The position numbers and the translations under genes were made by a program. Shown here in pieces: positions 1 to 8,962 of a stretch of 64,000 nt of DNA. The notes under the pieces are model-generated. The model ran no database searches, was not told the origin of the DNA, and saw only the letters and a list, made by a program, of their open reading frames with translations. This DNA comes from Calditrichota bacterium (lineage in GTDB: Bacteria; CLD3). Within the stretch, counting starts at the first letter, position 1; the number at the start of each line of letters is the position of its first letter. The stretch lies in NCBI GenBank assembly GCA_008501735.1, contig QQUF01000045.1:124001-188000 (forward strand). The letters run 5' to 3'.

Positions 1-2
1 TA

Positions 3-599
3 AGTAATGATGATTTTGCAACTACTGTTCACAGTGAACAATTAACAAACGACTTGATGGGAATTTGGAACAAAAGATTTATCCAACTTGACCCAACTTG
101 GGGAACTGTTAAAGTTAGATTCAAATTTGACACAGTTGACGGAGCTTCAAATAATTTTGCAGGTTGGTTCATTGACGATTTAGGCATTTATTCTGTAACT
201 TGTCCAGACCCACAACAACCTGTAGTAATTACTGAAATCAAGCAAAGTGGCGATAACATTCGACTTTCTTGGACTGAATCTCCACAAGCTGACAATTACA
301 GAGTTTACTTTGACACAGTTTTGAACGGACAAATTAACTTCGTAGATGTTGGAACTAATTTAACTTGGACTCACATTGACGCTTTAGCTAACAACACAAA
401 TTACTACTACTCTGTTGTTGCATCTTGTGGAACTAACTTGAGTTCACCAATCACTTCGACAACAACTAAAGGAAGTTCTAAAACTTTCAAAGCTAAGACT
501 AAAGAATCTGTAAAAATCTTTGACTCGTCATTACAAGAAACGACTCAAAGTAGAACTAAGCAAAGCAAAAGTGCTCAGAGAAACAGAGTCAATAAATAA
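3..599 (+). CDS. C-terminal fragment of a secreted protein with jelly-roll/FN3-like domains (5' end outside window)
   Basis: The frame is open from the first bases of the window, so this is the 3' part of a longer gene; the first in-frame starts (TTG 54, ATG 57) lie inside a domain and are not the true start. The visible protein holds a segment with a GWFIDDLGIYS motif, typical of the jelly-roll region that follows secreted peptidase domains, then a fibronectin type III-like domain of about 90 residues (IRLSW...ADNYRVYFD...YYYSVVA). It ends with about 40 residues rich in Lys, Ser and Thr rather than in a T9SS sorting domain. Function of the whole protein cannot be told from this piece; a secreted peptidase or adhesin is an inference. 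A strong terminator follows at 627-660. Confidence 0.75.
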   Translation, partial: SNDDFATTVHSEQLTNDLMGIWNKRFIQLDPTWGTVKVRFKFDTVDGASNNFAGWFIDDLGIYSVTCPDPQQPVVITEIKQSGDNIRLSWTESPQADNYRVYFDTVLNGQINFVDVGTNLTWTHIDALANNTNYYYSVVASCGTNLSSPITSTTTKGSSKTFKAKTKESVKIFDSSLQETTQSRTKQSKSAQRNRVNK

Positions 600-626
600 A
601 ACTTAAATTTTTACAACCTCATTTTA

Positions 627-660
627 AAAGCCTCGATTTTGTCGGGGCTTTTTTTGTTTT
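627..660 (+). terminator. Rho-independent terminator
   Basis: A 7-bp stem GCCTCGA/TCGGGGC (one G-T pair) with a 5-base loop is followed by a run of seven T. It sits 30 bases after the stop of the partial secreted-protein gene. Confidence 0.85.
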
Positions 661-941
661 AAAGAGAATAATTTTTTCGTTACTTTATTTTTTTAAAGCG
701 TAGTTCATTTACATTGGCTCATTTTGTTCCATTTTAGATACACTTTCCCCCACAAATCACTGTATTCCAAAGAGTTAAAGACTAAAAAAATTTTAAAAAA
801 ATCTTCTCAAAGAACAAAATTAAATTTTTATTTGAGCCATAACAATTTCACAAATCACTGTTTTAATTCAGCTTATCAAAACTCAATTAATTGGCATAAT
901 TTTTTATTCACTAAAAACAAAACAATCTAACAAGAAGGAAA
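661..941. other. AT-rich intergenic region, no gene seen
   Basis: About 280 bases between the terminator and the DUF3078 gene. A 68-codon open frame here has AT-driven composition (Lys, Asn, Phe), no ribosome-binding site and no family resemblance, so I do not call it. The region should hold the promoter of the next gene; an AAGAAGGAAA ribosome-binding site lies just before its ATG. Confidence 0.5.
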
Positions 942-1835
942 ATGAAAATGAAAAAACTGATTCTAACAGGAGTTTTTTCTTCCATTGTGCTTGTCGGTTC
1001 TTTAGCCGCTCAAGAACAAAAACCAAATTGGAAAACAGGCGGAAGCTACGGTGCAAACTTTAGCCAAGTTGGACTAAAAGATTGGTCTGGCGGAGGCGAA
1101 AGTTCAATGTCACTTTCTTTATTCACTGACTACTTTGCAAATTACAGAAAAGGCAAATACAGTTGGGATAATGAACTGGAACTTGCTTATGGTTTGACAA
1201 AACAAGGAGATGAAAAAAACTCCGTTCGTAAATCTGATGACAAAATTGCTTTTACAACAAAAGCAGGACGTGATTTTGTTGAGTTTTGGCAATACACTGC
1301 TCTTGCAGAATTCAAGACTCAATTCGCAAAAGGTTACAAATATGACGTTGACTCTGATGGAGATGGAGTAGCAGATATTGACAAAGTTCAGTCGTCAGAA
1401 TTTTTAGCACCTGCTTATTTAACAGTTGCACTTGGTATTGAGTACAAACCAAACGATAACTTTTTTGTATTTATCTCACCACTTTCAAGTAAGTCAACTT
1501 TTGTTCTTGACGATAAACTTTCTGATGCTGGAGCTTACGGAGTTAATCCTGGCGACAGTAGAAGAAGCGAAGTTGGTGCGTATTTAAATGCAATGTACAA
1601 AAGAGCTTTAATGGAAAATGTAAAATTTCAGACAAAGCTAAACTTGTTCAACAATTACAAAGATCCATTTCTTGACATTAGTTGGCAAACACAACTTTTG
1701 ATGAAAGTGAATGAGTACATTTCTGCAAGTTTTTCAACTCATCTAATTTATGACGATGATATTAAGGACAAAGATGGAGATACGGCTTTACAATTCAAAG
1801 AAGTTTTAGCAGTCGGAATCCTCTACAATTTTTAG
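942..1835 (+). CDS. DUF3078 family outer-membrane beta-barrel protein
   Basis: A 297-residue exported protein with a signal peptide ending at about LAAQ (residue 24). The mature start has the DUF3078 pattern WKTGGSYGANFSQVGLKDWSGGGESS followed by the DNELELAYGL and KSDDK segments conserved in this family. The sequence alternates aromatic and polar residues and ends in a terminal Phe (LYNF), as expected for an outer-membrane barrel. A short Asp-rich stretch near residue 135 (DSDGDGVADID) looks like a calcium-binding loop. DUF3078 proteins are common in Bacteroidota and have no settled function. The gene stands alone between two terminators. Confidence 0.9.
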   Translation: MKMKKLILTGVFSSIVLVGSLAAQEQKPNWKTGGSYGANFSQVGLKDWSGGGESSMSLSLFTDYFANYRKGKYSWDNELELAYGLTKQGDEKNSVRKSDDKIAFTTKAGRDFVEFWQYTALAEFKTQFAKGYKYDVDSDGDGVADIDKVQSSEFLAPAYLTVALGIEYKPNDNFFVFISPLSSKSTFVLDDKLSDAGAYGVNPGDSRRSEVGAYLNAMYKRALMENVKFQTKLNLFNNYKDPFLDISWQTQLLMKVNEYISASFSTHLIYDDDIKDKDGDTALQFKEVLAVGILYNF

Positions 1836-1880
1836 AAAAAGAATACTTTAATTGATCTTTAGTAGGAGTTTATTAAAGTT

Positions 1881-1918
1881 GCCTGTGTGGTTAATTTTGC
1901 GACACAGGCTCTCTTTTT
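1881..1918 (+). terminator. Rho-independent terminator
   Basis: Perfect 8-bp stem GCCTGTGT/ACACAGGC with a 13-base loop and a T-rich tail, 45 bases after the DUF3078 gene and directly before the first mscS gene. Confidence 0.85.
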
Positions 1919-1943
1919 AACAAATTAATTTTTTAGGAAAAAA

Positions 1944-2765
1944 ATGGATAATATTAACTCAATAATGGAAACCGTAACAAATTTAGCAATCGAGTACGGT
2001 ACAAATGTGCTTTTAGCAATTATTACCTTAATTATTGGTCTTTGGATCATTAAAAAAATTGTCAAAGTTTTAGAGAAAGTAATGCAGAAAAATAGCATTG
2101 AAATTACTCTTCAAAAATTTGCAATTAGCTTACTCGGAATAAGTTTAAAGGTTCTCTTACTTATTAGTATTGCCTCAACACTTGGAGTTGAAACAACTTC
2201 ATTTATGGCAATTATTGGAGCAGCAGGTTTGGCTGTTGGTTTAGCTTTGCAAGGAAGTCTATCAAACTTTGCAGGTGGAGCTTTAATCTTAATTTTCAAA
2301 CCGTTCAAAGTCGGAGATTTTATTAAAGCTCAAGGTTATGCAGGGGTTGTAAAGGAAATACAAATTTTCAATACAATTTTAACAACACCTGATAACCAGA
2401 GAGTAATTATTCCAAATGGTCCTATTTCAAATGGTGCAATTACAAATGTAAGTGCTGAAGATAAAAGAAGAGTTGATATGGTTTTTGGAATCGGTTATGG
2501 AGACGACATAAAAGCCGCAAAAGAAATTTTGAAAAATATGCTCGAAAAAGACGACAGAGTTTTAAAAGAACCAAATTACCAAATTGTGGTTTCAACCTTA
2601 AACGAAAGTTCAGTTGACATAACTGTAAGAGCTTGGTGTGAAAAAGCAAACTATTGGGGAATTTTCTTCGATATGCACGAAAATGTAAAATACGAATTCG
2701 ATGCTAACAACATCTCAATTCCTTTCCCACAAAGAGATATTCACGTTTTTAATCACAATGAATAA
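1944..2765 (+). CDS. MscS-type small-conductance mechanosensitive channel (copy 1)
   Basis: A 273-residue inner-membrane channel that opens on membrane tension and releases solutes during hypo-osmotic shock. Three membrane helices are visible at about 20-38, 58-80 and 86-118. The third has the Gly/Ala-rich pore pattern IGAAGLAVGLALQGSLSNFAG typical of MscS TM3, followed by KPFKVGD at the start of the cytoplasmic beta domain and a C-terminal alpha/beta domain. Length matches the minimal E. coli MscS type. AGGAAAA precedes the ATG. A close paralogue follows at 2913; each copy has its own terminator, so they are likely expressed separately. Confidence 0.95.
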   Translation: MDNINSIMETVTNLAIEYGTNVLLAIITLIIGLWIIKKIVKVLEKVMQKNSIEITLQKFAISLLGISLKVLLLISIASTLGVETTSFMAIIGAAGLAVGLALQGSLSNFAGGALILIFKPFKVGDFIKAQGYAGVVKEIQIFNTILTTPDNQRVIIPNGPISNGAITNVSAEDKRRVDMVFGIGYGDDIKAAKEILKNMLEKDDRVLKEPNYQIVVSTLNESSVDITVRAWCEKANYWGIFFDMHENVKYEFDANNISIPFPQRDIHVFNHNE

Positions 2766-2789
2766 GTTTTAGCATTTAGCTAATAGATT

Positions 2790-2853
2790 TGCACGACTTT
2801 AATTTTATTGGTTTAAGATTGTTTCTCCAATAAATTAGTCGTGCATTTTTTTT
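2790..2853 (+). terminator. Long-stem Rho-independent terminator between the mscS copies
   Basis: TGCACGAC pairs with GTCGTGCA and an inner arm AATTTTATTGG pairs imperfectly with CCAATAAATT, followed by eight T. It separates the two channel genes. Confidence 0.9.
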
Positions 2854-2912
2854 ATCAATTAGTTTAGTTCTAAAGTATTTTTTAATCATTAATTTAATTT
2901 TAAGGTGAAGAA

Positions 2913-3728
2913 ATGAATGACTTTTCAGAAATCATTTCGACTGTACAAGGCTATGTAATTCAGTATGGTTCAAAAGTCTTACTTGCAGTTCTTACATTAA
3001 TTATAGGTCTTTGGGTTATTAGTAAATTAACTAAAGGTGTGGAAACCGTCTTTAATAAGAACAAGTTCGATGAAACACTGCAAAAGTTTCTTGTAAATTT
3101 GGTCAATATTGCTCTGAAAGCTATGCTTTTAGTGAGTATCGCTTCGATGATTGGTATTGAAACAACTTCATTTGTAGCAATTATTGGTGCTGCTGGATTG
3201 GCTATCGGTTTAGCTTTGCAAGGAAGTTTATCAAATTTCGCAGGTGGAGTTTTAGTTTTGATTTTCAAACCTTACAAAGTCGGAGATTTAATTGATGCTC
3301 AAGGATTTCTTGGAAAAGTTAAAGAAATTCAAATATTTAACACAATTATCAACACACCTCAGAATAGGTTAGTCATCATTCCAAACGGATTAATTTCAAA
3401 TGGTTGTATCACAAATATGTCTGCAGAAGAACACATCAGAATTGATTTGACTTTCGGAGTTGGTTATGGTGATGATATTACAAAAGTAAAAAGTGTTCTC
3501 GAAGAAGTAGTAAAAAGTGATTCAAGAATCCAAAAAGACCCTGCTCCAGTAATTGCAGTTAAAGAGCATGGTGCAAGTTCAGTAAATTTTGCATGTAATG
3601 TTTGGGCTAAACCAGCAGACTATTGGGGAGTTTATTTTTATATGCACGAAAAGGTCAAAATCGAATTCGATAAAGAAGGAATCTCAATTCCATTCCCACA
3701 ACGCGATGTTCATATGATTAATTCATAA
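2913..3728 (+). CDS. MscS-type mechanosensitive channel (copy 2)
   Basis: A 271-residue paralogue of the gene just upstream with the same layout: three membrane helices, the pore motif IGAAGLAIGLALQGSLSNFAG, KPYKVGD, and the C-terminal alpha/beta domain ending in IPFPQRDVH. Similarity to copy 1 runs along the full length and is highest in TM3 and the beta domain; the N-terminal helices and the C-terminal domain differ most. This points to an old tandem duplication with divergence in gating or osmolyte properties (inference). AAGGTGAAG precedes the ATG. Confidence 0.95.
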   Translation: MNDFSEIISTVQGYVIQYGSKVLLAVLTLIIGLWVISKLTKGVETVFNKNKFDETLQKFLVNLVNIALKAMLLVSIASMIGIETTSFVAIIGAAGLAIGLALQGSLSNFAGGVLVLIFKPYKVGDLIDAQGFLGKVKEIQIFNTIINTPQNRLVIIPNGLISNGCITNMSAEEHIRIDLTFGVGYGDDITKVKSVLEEVVKSDSRIQKDPAPVIAVKEHGASSVNFACNVWAKPADYWGVYFYMHEKVKIEFDKEGISIPFPQRDVHMINS

Positions 3729-3740
3729 AATTAGAATTTT

Positions 3741-3787
3741 GTAGGGAACAAAAAATTCATAGGGAACAATAATTATTGTTCCCTACT
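3741..3787. terminator. Bidirectional terminator built from AGGGAACAA repeats
   Basis: Lies between convergent mscS copy 2 and parE. Positions 3761-3784 are a perfect 24-base palindrome (half-site AGGGAACAATAA). An extra direct copy, GTAGGGAACAA at 3741, can pair alternatively with TTGTTCCCTAC at 3777-3787. A related palindrome lies between the convergent genes near 37.78 kb. Confidence 0.75.
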
Positions 3788-3788
3788 T

Positions 3789-5600
3789 TTAAACCAAATT
3801 TTCCATAATGTATTGCTTACGAGCTGGGGTATTTTTCCCCATATAAAATTCTAAGATTTTGCTGATCTCTTTAATATGTTCAATTCCAACCTGTGTTAAT
3901 CTAATTTCATCTCCAATAAATTGCCCAAATTCCTTTGGAGAAATTTCACCCAACCCTTTGAATCTAGTTACTTCTGGATTCTTGATTTTCTTAAAAGCCT
4001 CTACTCTTTCGCTTTCGGAAAAACAATAAATTGTCTCTTTTTTGTCTCGAACTCTAAAAAGCGGAGTCTCCAAGACATAAACGTGTCCACGAACTACAAG
4101 TGTCTCAAAGTAATGTAAAAAGAAAGTCAAAAGTAAATTTCTAATGTGCAAACCATCAACATCTGCATCAGTTGAAATAACAATTTTATTGTAACGCAAA
4201 TCATCAATCGAATCTTCAATGTCAAGTGCTTTCATAATATTGTAAAGTTCTTGATTCTTATAGATTTGGTCACGTTTCATTCCAAAACAATTGAACGGCT
4301 TTCCCCGAAGTGAAAAAACTGCTTGTGTGTAAACATCGCGACAACTCACAATGCTTCCACTTGCAGATTGACCTTCAGTTAAGAAAATCATTGTTTTGTC
4401 AGAATCTTCGTGTTTATCTCCAAAATGATGTTTGCAATCTCTCAAATTTGGAATTTTTATCGAAATCTTTTTAGCTTTTTCACGAGCTTCTTTTTTGACA
4501 TTTTGAAGCTCTTTTCTAATTCTTTCATTGTGAGAAACTTTGTCCAAAATTATTTTTGCAAGTTCCTCATCTTTGTAAAGTTCAACCGAAACTGCTTCTT
4601 TAACTTCATTAACAATCCAACCACGAATGTCAGCATTTCCGAGTTTATTTTTAGTTTGAGATTCAAAAATCGGGTCTTTCAACTTAATCGAAATTGCTCC
4701 GATAATTCCATCTCTAACGTCAACACCTTGAAAAGATTTTTTGGAAAATTCATTAACACCTTTTAAAATTCCTTCACGAAAAGCACTCAAGTGAGTTCCA
4801 CCTTCATTTGTAAATTGACCGTTTACAAATGAAAAATGATTTTCGCCGTAATTCACCGAATGTGTAAACGCAAATTCAATCTTTTCACCTTTATGATGAA
4901 TTATAGGGTAAAGTTTATCGTCCTGAACTTCATCTTCAAGTAAGTCCTTTAAACCTTCATTACTTTGAAATTTTTCACCATTTAAATAAAGTTTTAAACC
5001 ACTATTTAAATAAGTGTAGTAACGAATTCTTCGTCTTAGAAAATCATCTACGTAATTGAACTTTGAAAATATTTCTCTGTCAGGAGTAAATTCAAAGTAA
5101 GTTCCGTCTTTTTCATTTTTCGCTCCATCACTTTCTGTTAGCAATTTCCCTTTTGAAAAGTTCGCAGATTTGAATTTACCTTCTCGATAAGAAGTAACAG
5201 TAAAATCTTCTGAAAGTGCGTTAACAGCTTTTGTTCCAACTCCATTTAACCCAACACTAAATTGAAAAACATCATCGTTGTATTTTGCACCAGTGTTAAT
5301 TTTGCTAACACAATCAACAACTTTGCCAAGTGGAATTCCTCTTCCAAAGTCTCGCACAGACACAATTTTCGTCTCGTAGTCAATATTTACGTCTATTCTT
5401 TTTCCGAATCCCATTATGTATTCATCAATCGAATTGTCAATCACTTCTTTAACCAAAACGTAAATTCCGTCGTCTGGATTCGAGCCATCACCAAGTCTTC
5501 CAATGTACATTCCAGAACGAAGGCGAATATGTTCTAATGATGAAAGGGTTTTAACTTTGCTTTCATCGTAAATTGCTGGTTTATTTTCTTCTTTTGACAT
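3789..5600 (-). CDS. parE: DNA topoisomerase IV subunit B (ParE/GyrB family)
   Basis: A 603-residue ATPase subunit of a type IIA topoisomerase. It has a GHKL ATPase domain with catalytic Glu52 and Asn56 in KEVIDNSIDE, a glycine lid GLNGVGTKAVNALS (118-131), the transducer QTKNKLG loop (315-321), and a TOPRIM domain with Glu409 in TEGQSASGS and the acidic triad TDADVDG (478-482), then RFKGLGE. The length fits ParE or short GyrB and lacks the long insert of gamma-proteobacterial GyrB. With its ParC partner it would decatenate chromosomes; no parC is in the window. I favour ParE by length and style, but GyrB cannot be fully excluded. Divergent from acpS. Confidence 0.88.
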   Translation of the reverse strand: MSKEENKPAIYDESKVKTLSSLEHIRLRSGMYIGRLGDGSNPDDGIYVLVKEVIDNSIDEYIMGFGKRIDVNIDYETKIVSVRDFGRGIPLGKVVDCVSKINTGAKYNDDVFQFSVGLNGVGTKAVNALSEDFTVTSYREGKFKSANFSKGKLLTESDGAKNEKDGTYFEFTPDREIFSKFNYVDDFLRRRIRYYTYLNSGLKLYLNGEKFQSNEGLKDLLEDEVQDDKLYPIIHHKGEKIEFAFTHSVNYGENHFSFVNGQFTNEGGTHLSAFREGILKGVNEFSKKSFQGVDVRDGIIGAISIKLKDPIFESQTKNKLGNADIRGWIVNEVKEAVSVELYKDEELAKIILDKVSHNERIRKELQNVKKEAREKAKKISIKIPNLRDCKHHFGDKHEDSDKTMIFLTEGQSASGSIVSCRDVYTQAVFSLRGKPFNCFGMKRDQIYKNQELYNIMKALDIEDSIDDLRYNKIVISTDADVDGLHIRNLLLTFFLHYFETLVVRGHVYVLETPLFRVRDKKETIYCFSESERVEAFKKIKNPEVTRFKGLGEISPKEFGQFIGDEIRLTQVGIEHIKEISKILEFYMGKNTPARKQYIMENLV

Positions 5601-5670
5601 TTTATCTCAAAATTTTTGTTATTTTGCAAAAAAATAATTCTTTTCAATCATTCAAAGAAAAATCTTTTTT

Positions 5671-6030
5671 ATGTATAATTTTTATGGAATTGGATCCGAT
5701 TTAATTGAAATCGAAAGAATAAGCCAAACTTACGAAAAATTCGGAATAAAATTTTTAAAAAAAATATTTTCTGAACAAGAAGTTGAACTTTGTAAAAGTA
5801 GAAATTTTATTGAATCACTTGCTGGTAAATTTGCAGCCAAAGAAGCTGTTTTCAAAGCACTCAATGCTGAACGTGAAGATTTAAATTGGAATCAAATCGA
5901 AATTCTTAACAGAGAAAACGGATCACCTTTTGTAAAATTATCTTCAAAATTTAAAGAATTTCAAATCGAAATTACAATTTCTCATACAAAAAACTTAGCT
6001 CAAGCATTTTGTATAATTTTTAGAAATTAA
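5671..6030 (+). CDS. acpS: Holo-[acyl-carrier-protein] synthase
   Basis: A 119-residue enzyme that moves 4'-phosphopantetheine from CoA to a Ser of acyl carrier protein and so activates fatty-acid synthesis. The family motifs are all present: GIGSDLIEIER with Mg ligand Asp10, FAAKEAVFKA with Glu58, and ISHTKNLAQAF near the C-terminus. Length is standard for AcpS. Only 70 bases separate it from the divergent parE start, so the two share a short promoter region. Its last four bases overlap the end of the convergent T9SS propeller gene. Confidence 0.95.
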   Translation: MYNFYGIGSDLIEIERISQTYEKFGIKFLKKIFSEQEVELCKSRNFIESLAGKFAAKEAVFKALNAEREDLNWNQIEILNRENGSPFVKLSSKFKEFQIEITISHTKNLAQAFCIIFRN

Positions 6031-7802
6031 TTCGCAATTACAATTTTACCCCAAAAGTCTTTTTTACCTTCTCTTTCAAGTCGGTAAAAATAAACTCCAT
6101 TTGCAACTAACCTTCCGAACTTATCTTTTCCATTCCAAATCTCATCTGTTTCTCCTGCACTTCGAGTAGAATTAGAAACTAAAGAAATGACGTGTTCCAT
6201 TGCAAAACTGAAAAGTTTAAGCGAAACCTTCGATTCATTCTCCAAAAAGTAATGAATTCTCAAATGACCATCTCCGTCAAGATTGTTGTCTCTTGTCGAA
6301 GAAAATGGATTTGGGTAAGCATAAACATTTGGAACGTCAGAATCATAATTTTCTGCTTGTGGATTTGAAGGTGGAAAAACTCTTAGAATTTTCCAGTTTA
6401 AAGTTTTATCACTAGTAATCGCTAAACCATCACCACTTCCAATCCAAATTCCAGTGTATTCGTCAAAACCTGCTGAGTAAAATTCTTGAGTTAAAATTTG
6501 GTCGCCACCACTTGTAATCCTTGGTAATTCTGCCCAAGTGTTTCCACCGTTTTTAGTAACGAACACTGCAAATTCACTAACGGCATAAACGTAATCGCCA
6601 TCAAAAGCAAAATTGAAAACTCTGCCTGTGTTTGTGAGCATTGTTTCCCAAGTTTTTCCGCCGTCAACACTTCTTGCAATTCCAGATTTCTCACCACTGA
6701 TGTCGGTCGGCATAACTCCAGCCCAAACTGTTTCACTTCCAGATAGATTTTGAATTCCAATTGAGATTATCCAATTACCAGGTAAATTGCTGTTTAAAAA
6801 TGAGTAACGAGCCCATTCTTTTCCGATTTTTCCGTCAAGAGATTTGTTAATTCCACCAGCTGAACCGTACCAAATTGCATCTTTTCCAACAGCAACTGAG
6901 AACCCGCGATAATTTAGGCTTCCAATCAAAAGCTGTTGTCCGCTACTAATCAAATCAACAGGAGAAATGTAAAAATCAATGTCGTCTGTTTCTCCGTTGT
7001 AAACAAGTGAATCCATTTTATCACTCGGTACAATTATTCTTTCAAAAGATTGCCCCAAATCTGTTGATTTCCTGAGTCCTCCTGCAAAACTTGCAATCCA
7101 AACTGCTGAGTCATCAATTGCAATATCAAAAGTTAAATTTTGAATGTCTGTCGTAACAGGATTTGCTATTAAGGTATCGCCGTCAATAATTTCGTAAGTA
7201 AGTCGGAATTCATCTAAATTAATTCCTTGAAGACTTTCAGGTTGATCATCTTTCCTCAAAGAATCAAGGGGTTGTGGAAAATGAAACCACGTTTTTCCGT
7301 CATCTTCTGTAAAGCTCAAACCTTCTCCGCGAGACAAATCATCCCCAGCACTCGATGCAGTTGAAACCCAAACAAATTTGTCATTCGCAGCAAGAGCAGC
7401 AACTGAACCACCTCCAATTCCCAAAGAATCAATTGCACTTTGTCTGTCAGCATCTCGCAAAGAATCAAGAACAACTAAAGGAATTTCATTTTTGTAAGAG
7501 CTTGTAAAAGTCGTCCATTCAAATTCTTGGTTAGCTTCAAAAGGTGAAATTTCAGCACTTGAAACTCCAATTCCATTTCCGACCCAAACTTTGTTATTAC
7601 CTTCGACAGTTTTGGATTTTGAAAAAGCTAAGTCAATTATAAAATTGGACACAAGGCGTTTTTCAGGCTCAGAAAATTCTAAAGAGTCTTCTGAAACTTG
7701 TAAAATTGAAGTGTCAAAAGATATTTTTTTAGGAATTATTTTTGAAAAAGAATTTGCCCAAACAACTCCGAGTAAAATTAGACTTAATGAAAATTTATTC
7801 AA
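6027..7802 (-). CDS. Secreted BNR/sortilin-like beta-propeller with T9SS sorting domain
   Basis: A 591-residue exported protein. The start is TTG 7802, supported by GGAGAAATC just upstream; a hydrophobic signal peptide follows. The body carries repeated Asp-box (BNR) motifs such as DDGKTW, DGGKTW and NGGNTW, each near an hVWVG/IWIG-type strand, as in sortilin/photosystem-assembly-like propellers. The last 90 residues form a T9SS type A sorting domain of a divergent kind: YPNPFSS, then GHLRIHYFL, VSLKLFSF, WNGKDKFGRLVANGVYFYRLE. It would be exported to the cell surface or medium. It overlaps the upstream lipoprotein gene by 8 bases, so the two are translationally coupled and probably act together. 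Ligand unknown. Confidence 0.85.
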   Translation of the reverse strand: MNKFSLSLILLGVVWANSFSKIIPKKISFDTSILQVSEDSLEFSEPEKRLVSNFIIDLAFSKSKTVEGNNKVWVGNGIGVSSAEISPFEANQEFEWTTFTSSYKNEIPLVVLDSLRDADRQSAIDSLGIGGGSVAALAANDKFVWVSTASSAGDDLSRGEGLSFTEDDGKTWFHFPQPLDSLRKDDQPESLQGINLDEFRLTYEIIDGDTLIANPVTTDIQNLTFDIAIDDSAVWIASFAGGLRKSTDLGQSFERIIVPSDKMDSLVYNGETDDIDFYISPVDLISSGQQLLIGSLNYRGFSVAVGKDAIWYGSAGGINKSLDGKIGKEWARYSFLNSNLPGNWIISIGIQNLSGSETVWAGVMPTDISGEKSGIARSVDGGKTWETMLTNTGRVFNFAFDGDYVYAVSEFAVFVTKNGGNTWAELPRITSGGDQILTQEFYSAGFDEYTGIWIGSGDGLAITSDKTLNWKILRVFPPSNPQAENYDSDVPNVYAYPNPFSSTRDNNLDGDGHLRIHYFLENESKVSLKLFSFAMEHVISLVSNSTRSAGETDEIWNGKDKFGRLVANGVYFYRLEREGKKDFWGKIVIAN

Positions 7803-8730
7803 AGATTTCTCCGCTGTATTTTTTCTGTGGTTTAAAATTGAAAGGATTAATCAAGTAAAGAGTGTCTAAAACTGGTTCAGCTGACAAACCATCTTTATCA
7901 ATTCCATAGTAAACTATTGGAAAATTGTAAGTTGGATTGCCTTTATTAATCGAAAGTGTAACTGTAAAAGTTCCATCGTTTGCTACTTCATCACCTTTAA
8001 ATTGGTCACCAGTATCGTCCATTGCAATTGTAGAAATATTTCCTGACGAGCTTTCTACAGTAATCCAAACTGCTTTCAAATTGTCTAAGCCTTGTTGGTC
8101 TTGAAGGTTGGCTGTAAATTGTAAAGAAAGCGTGTCAACGTCGAAAAATTTCGTAGAATCTTGATTCCAAATAATTTCAGCTGTGTGTTCGTTAAATTGC
8201 AAAAATCTAACTGTATCAGGAGAAAAAATTGACAAAATTTCAGGTGGATTTCCAGCAGTATAAAAGATTGAATCTTGAAGTTGAAAACTTTTATTCGATT
8301 TGTCAGATGCTAAAACTTCAAAAGCGTATTTTCCTTCCCAATACCTTGTAATGTAAAGTCCGTCAATTGGGTCTAAAACAATGTCTCGAAAAGCAAAACC
8401 TGGAGGAATTGCAACACTCCAAAGATTGTCATTTGGTAAAATATCTGCTCCTAATCCATCATTTTGCAACAAAAGTGAATCATAAGCAAGCGAACTGTCA
8501 GGACGAAAAAATTTGCATTGCACAGATGTAATGTCTTCCAAACTATCAGAGTCTTCGACTTTAACCTGAATGAAAAACTCACCTGTTTGCTTATCAATTT
8601 GACCTTGTAATTCACTAACAGTTGGTGAAACATTTACTTCTTTTTCATCGGTTTCAATGTTTTCTGAACAAGCAAAAATGAGAACTGAGATACCACAAAG
8701 AATTTTGAATTTAGATTTATTGGAAATCAA
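7795..8730 (-). CDS. Exported lipoprotein with Ig-like domains, coupled to the T9SS propeller gene
   Basis: A 311-residue lipoprotein. The start is TTG 8730, well supported by AGGAG seven bases upstream. A short basic N-terminus and hydrophobic stretch lead to a lipobox IFAC|S with lipidated Cys near residue 21. The mature part has at least two beta-sandwich-like units, marked by repeated phrases GLGADILPNDNLWSV and GDEVANDGTFTVTL, a pattern common in cell-surface Ig/choice-of-anchor proteins. No enzymatic motif is visible. It is the first gene of a two-gene unit whose second member is secreted by T9SS, so it may anchor or assist that protein (inference). Confidence 0.8.
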   Translation of the reverse strand: MISNKSKFKILCGISVLIFACSENIETDEKEVNVSPTVSELQGQIDKQTGEFFIQVKVEDSDSLEDITSVQCKFFRPDSSLAYDSLLLQNDGLGADILPNDNLWSVAIPPGFAFRDIVLDPIDGLYITRYWEGKYAFEVLASDKSNKSFQLQDSIFYTAGNPPEILSIFSPDTVRFLQFNEHTAEIIWNQDSTKFFDVDTLSLQFTANLQDQQGLDNLKAVWITVESSSGNISTIAMDDTGDQFKGDEVANDGTFTVTLSINKGNPTYNFPIVYYGIDKDGLSAEPVLDTLYLINPFNFKPQKKYSGEIFE

Positions 8731-8962
8731 AGACTTCTCCTATTTTTTTAGATTCTTGACCGTGAAACTAAAATTACGAAAGTTTTAAAACAAGAGAAAA
8801 ATAAAGTGTAAATCTGCAAAATTATTCCATTTGAGCTAAAAACAAAACTTGACACGCTAAGTTTATTTATTTATGTTTAATCCGATTCCAAAATAATACC
8901 TCTTAAGTATTAAATTTTAAATCTCATCTCAAAAAAACTTAATTAAAAATAATTTCTGTCAA

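Noticed and set aside
724-930. 68-codon open frame after the first terminator
   Set aside because: Composition is what AT-rich DNA gives by chance, there is no ribosome-binding site, and no motif or family is seen.
4410-4766. 118-codon open frame antisense to parE
   Set aside because: Shadow of a strongly conserved gene on the other strand; no independent signal. The same holds for the other antisense frames over parE, rho, tsaD and the helicase.
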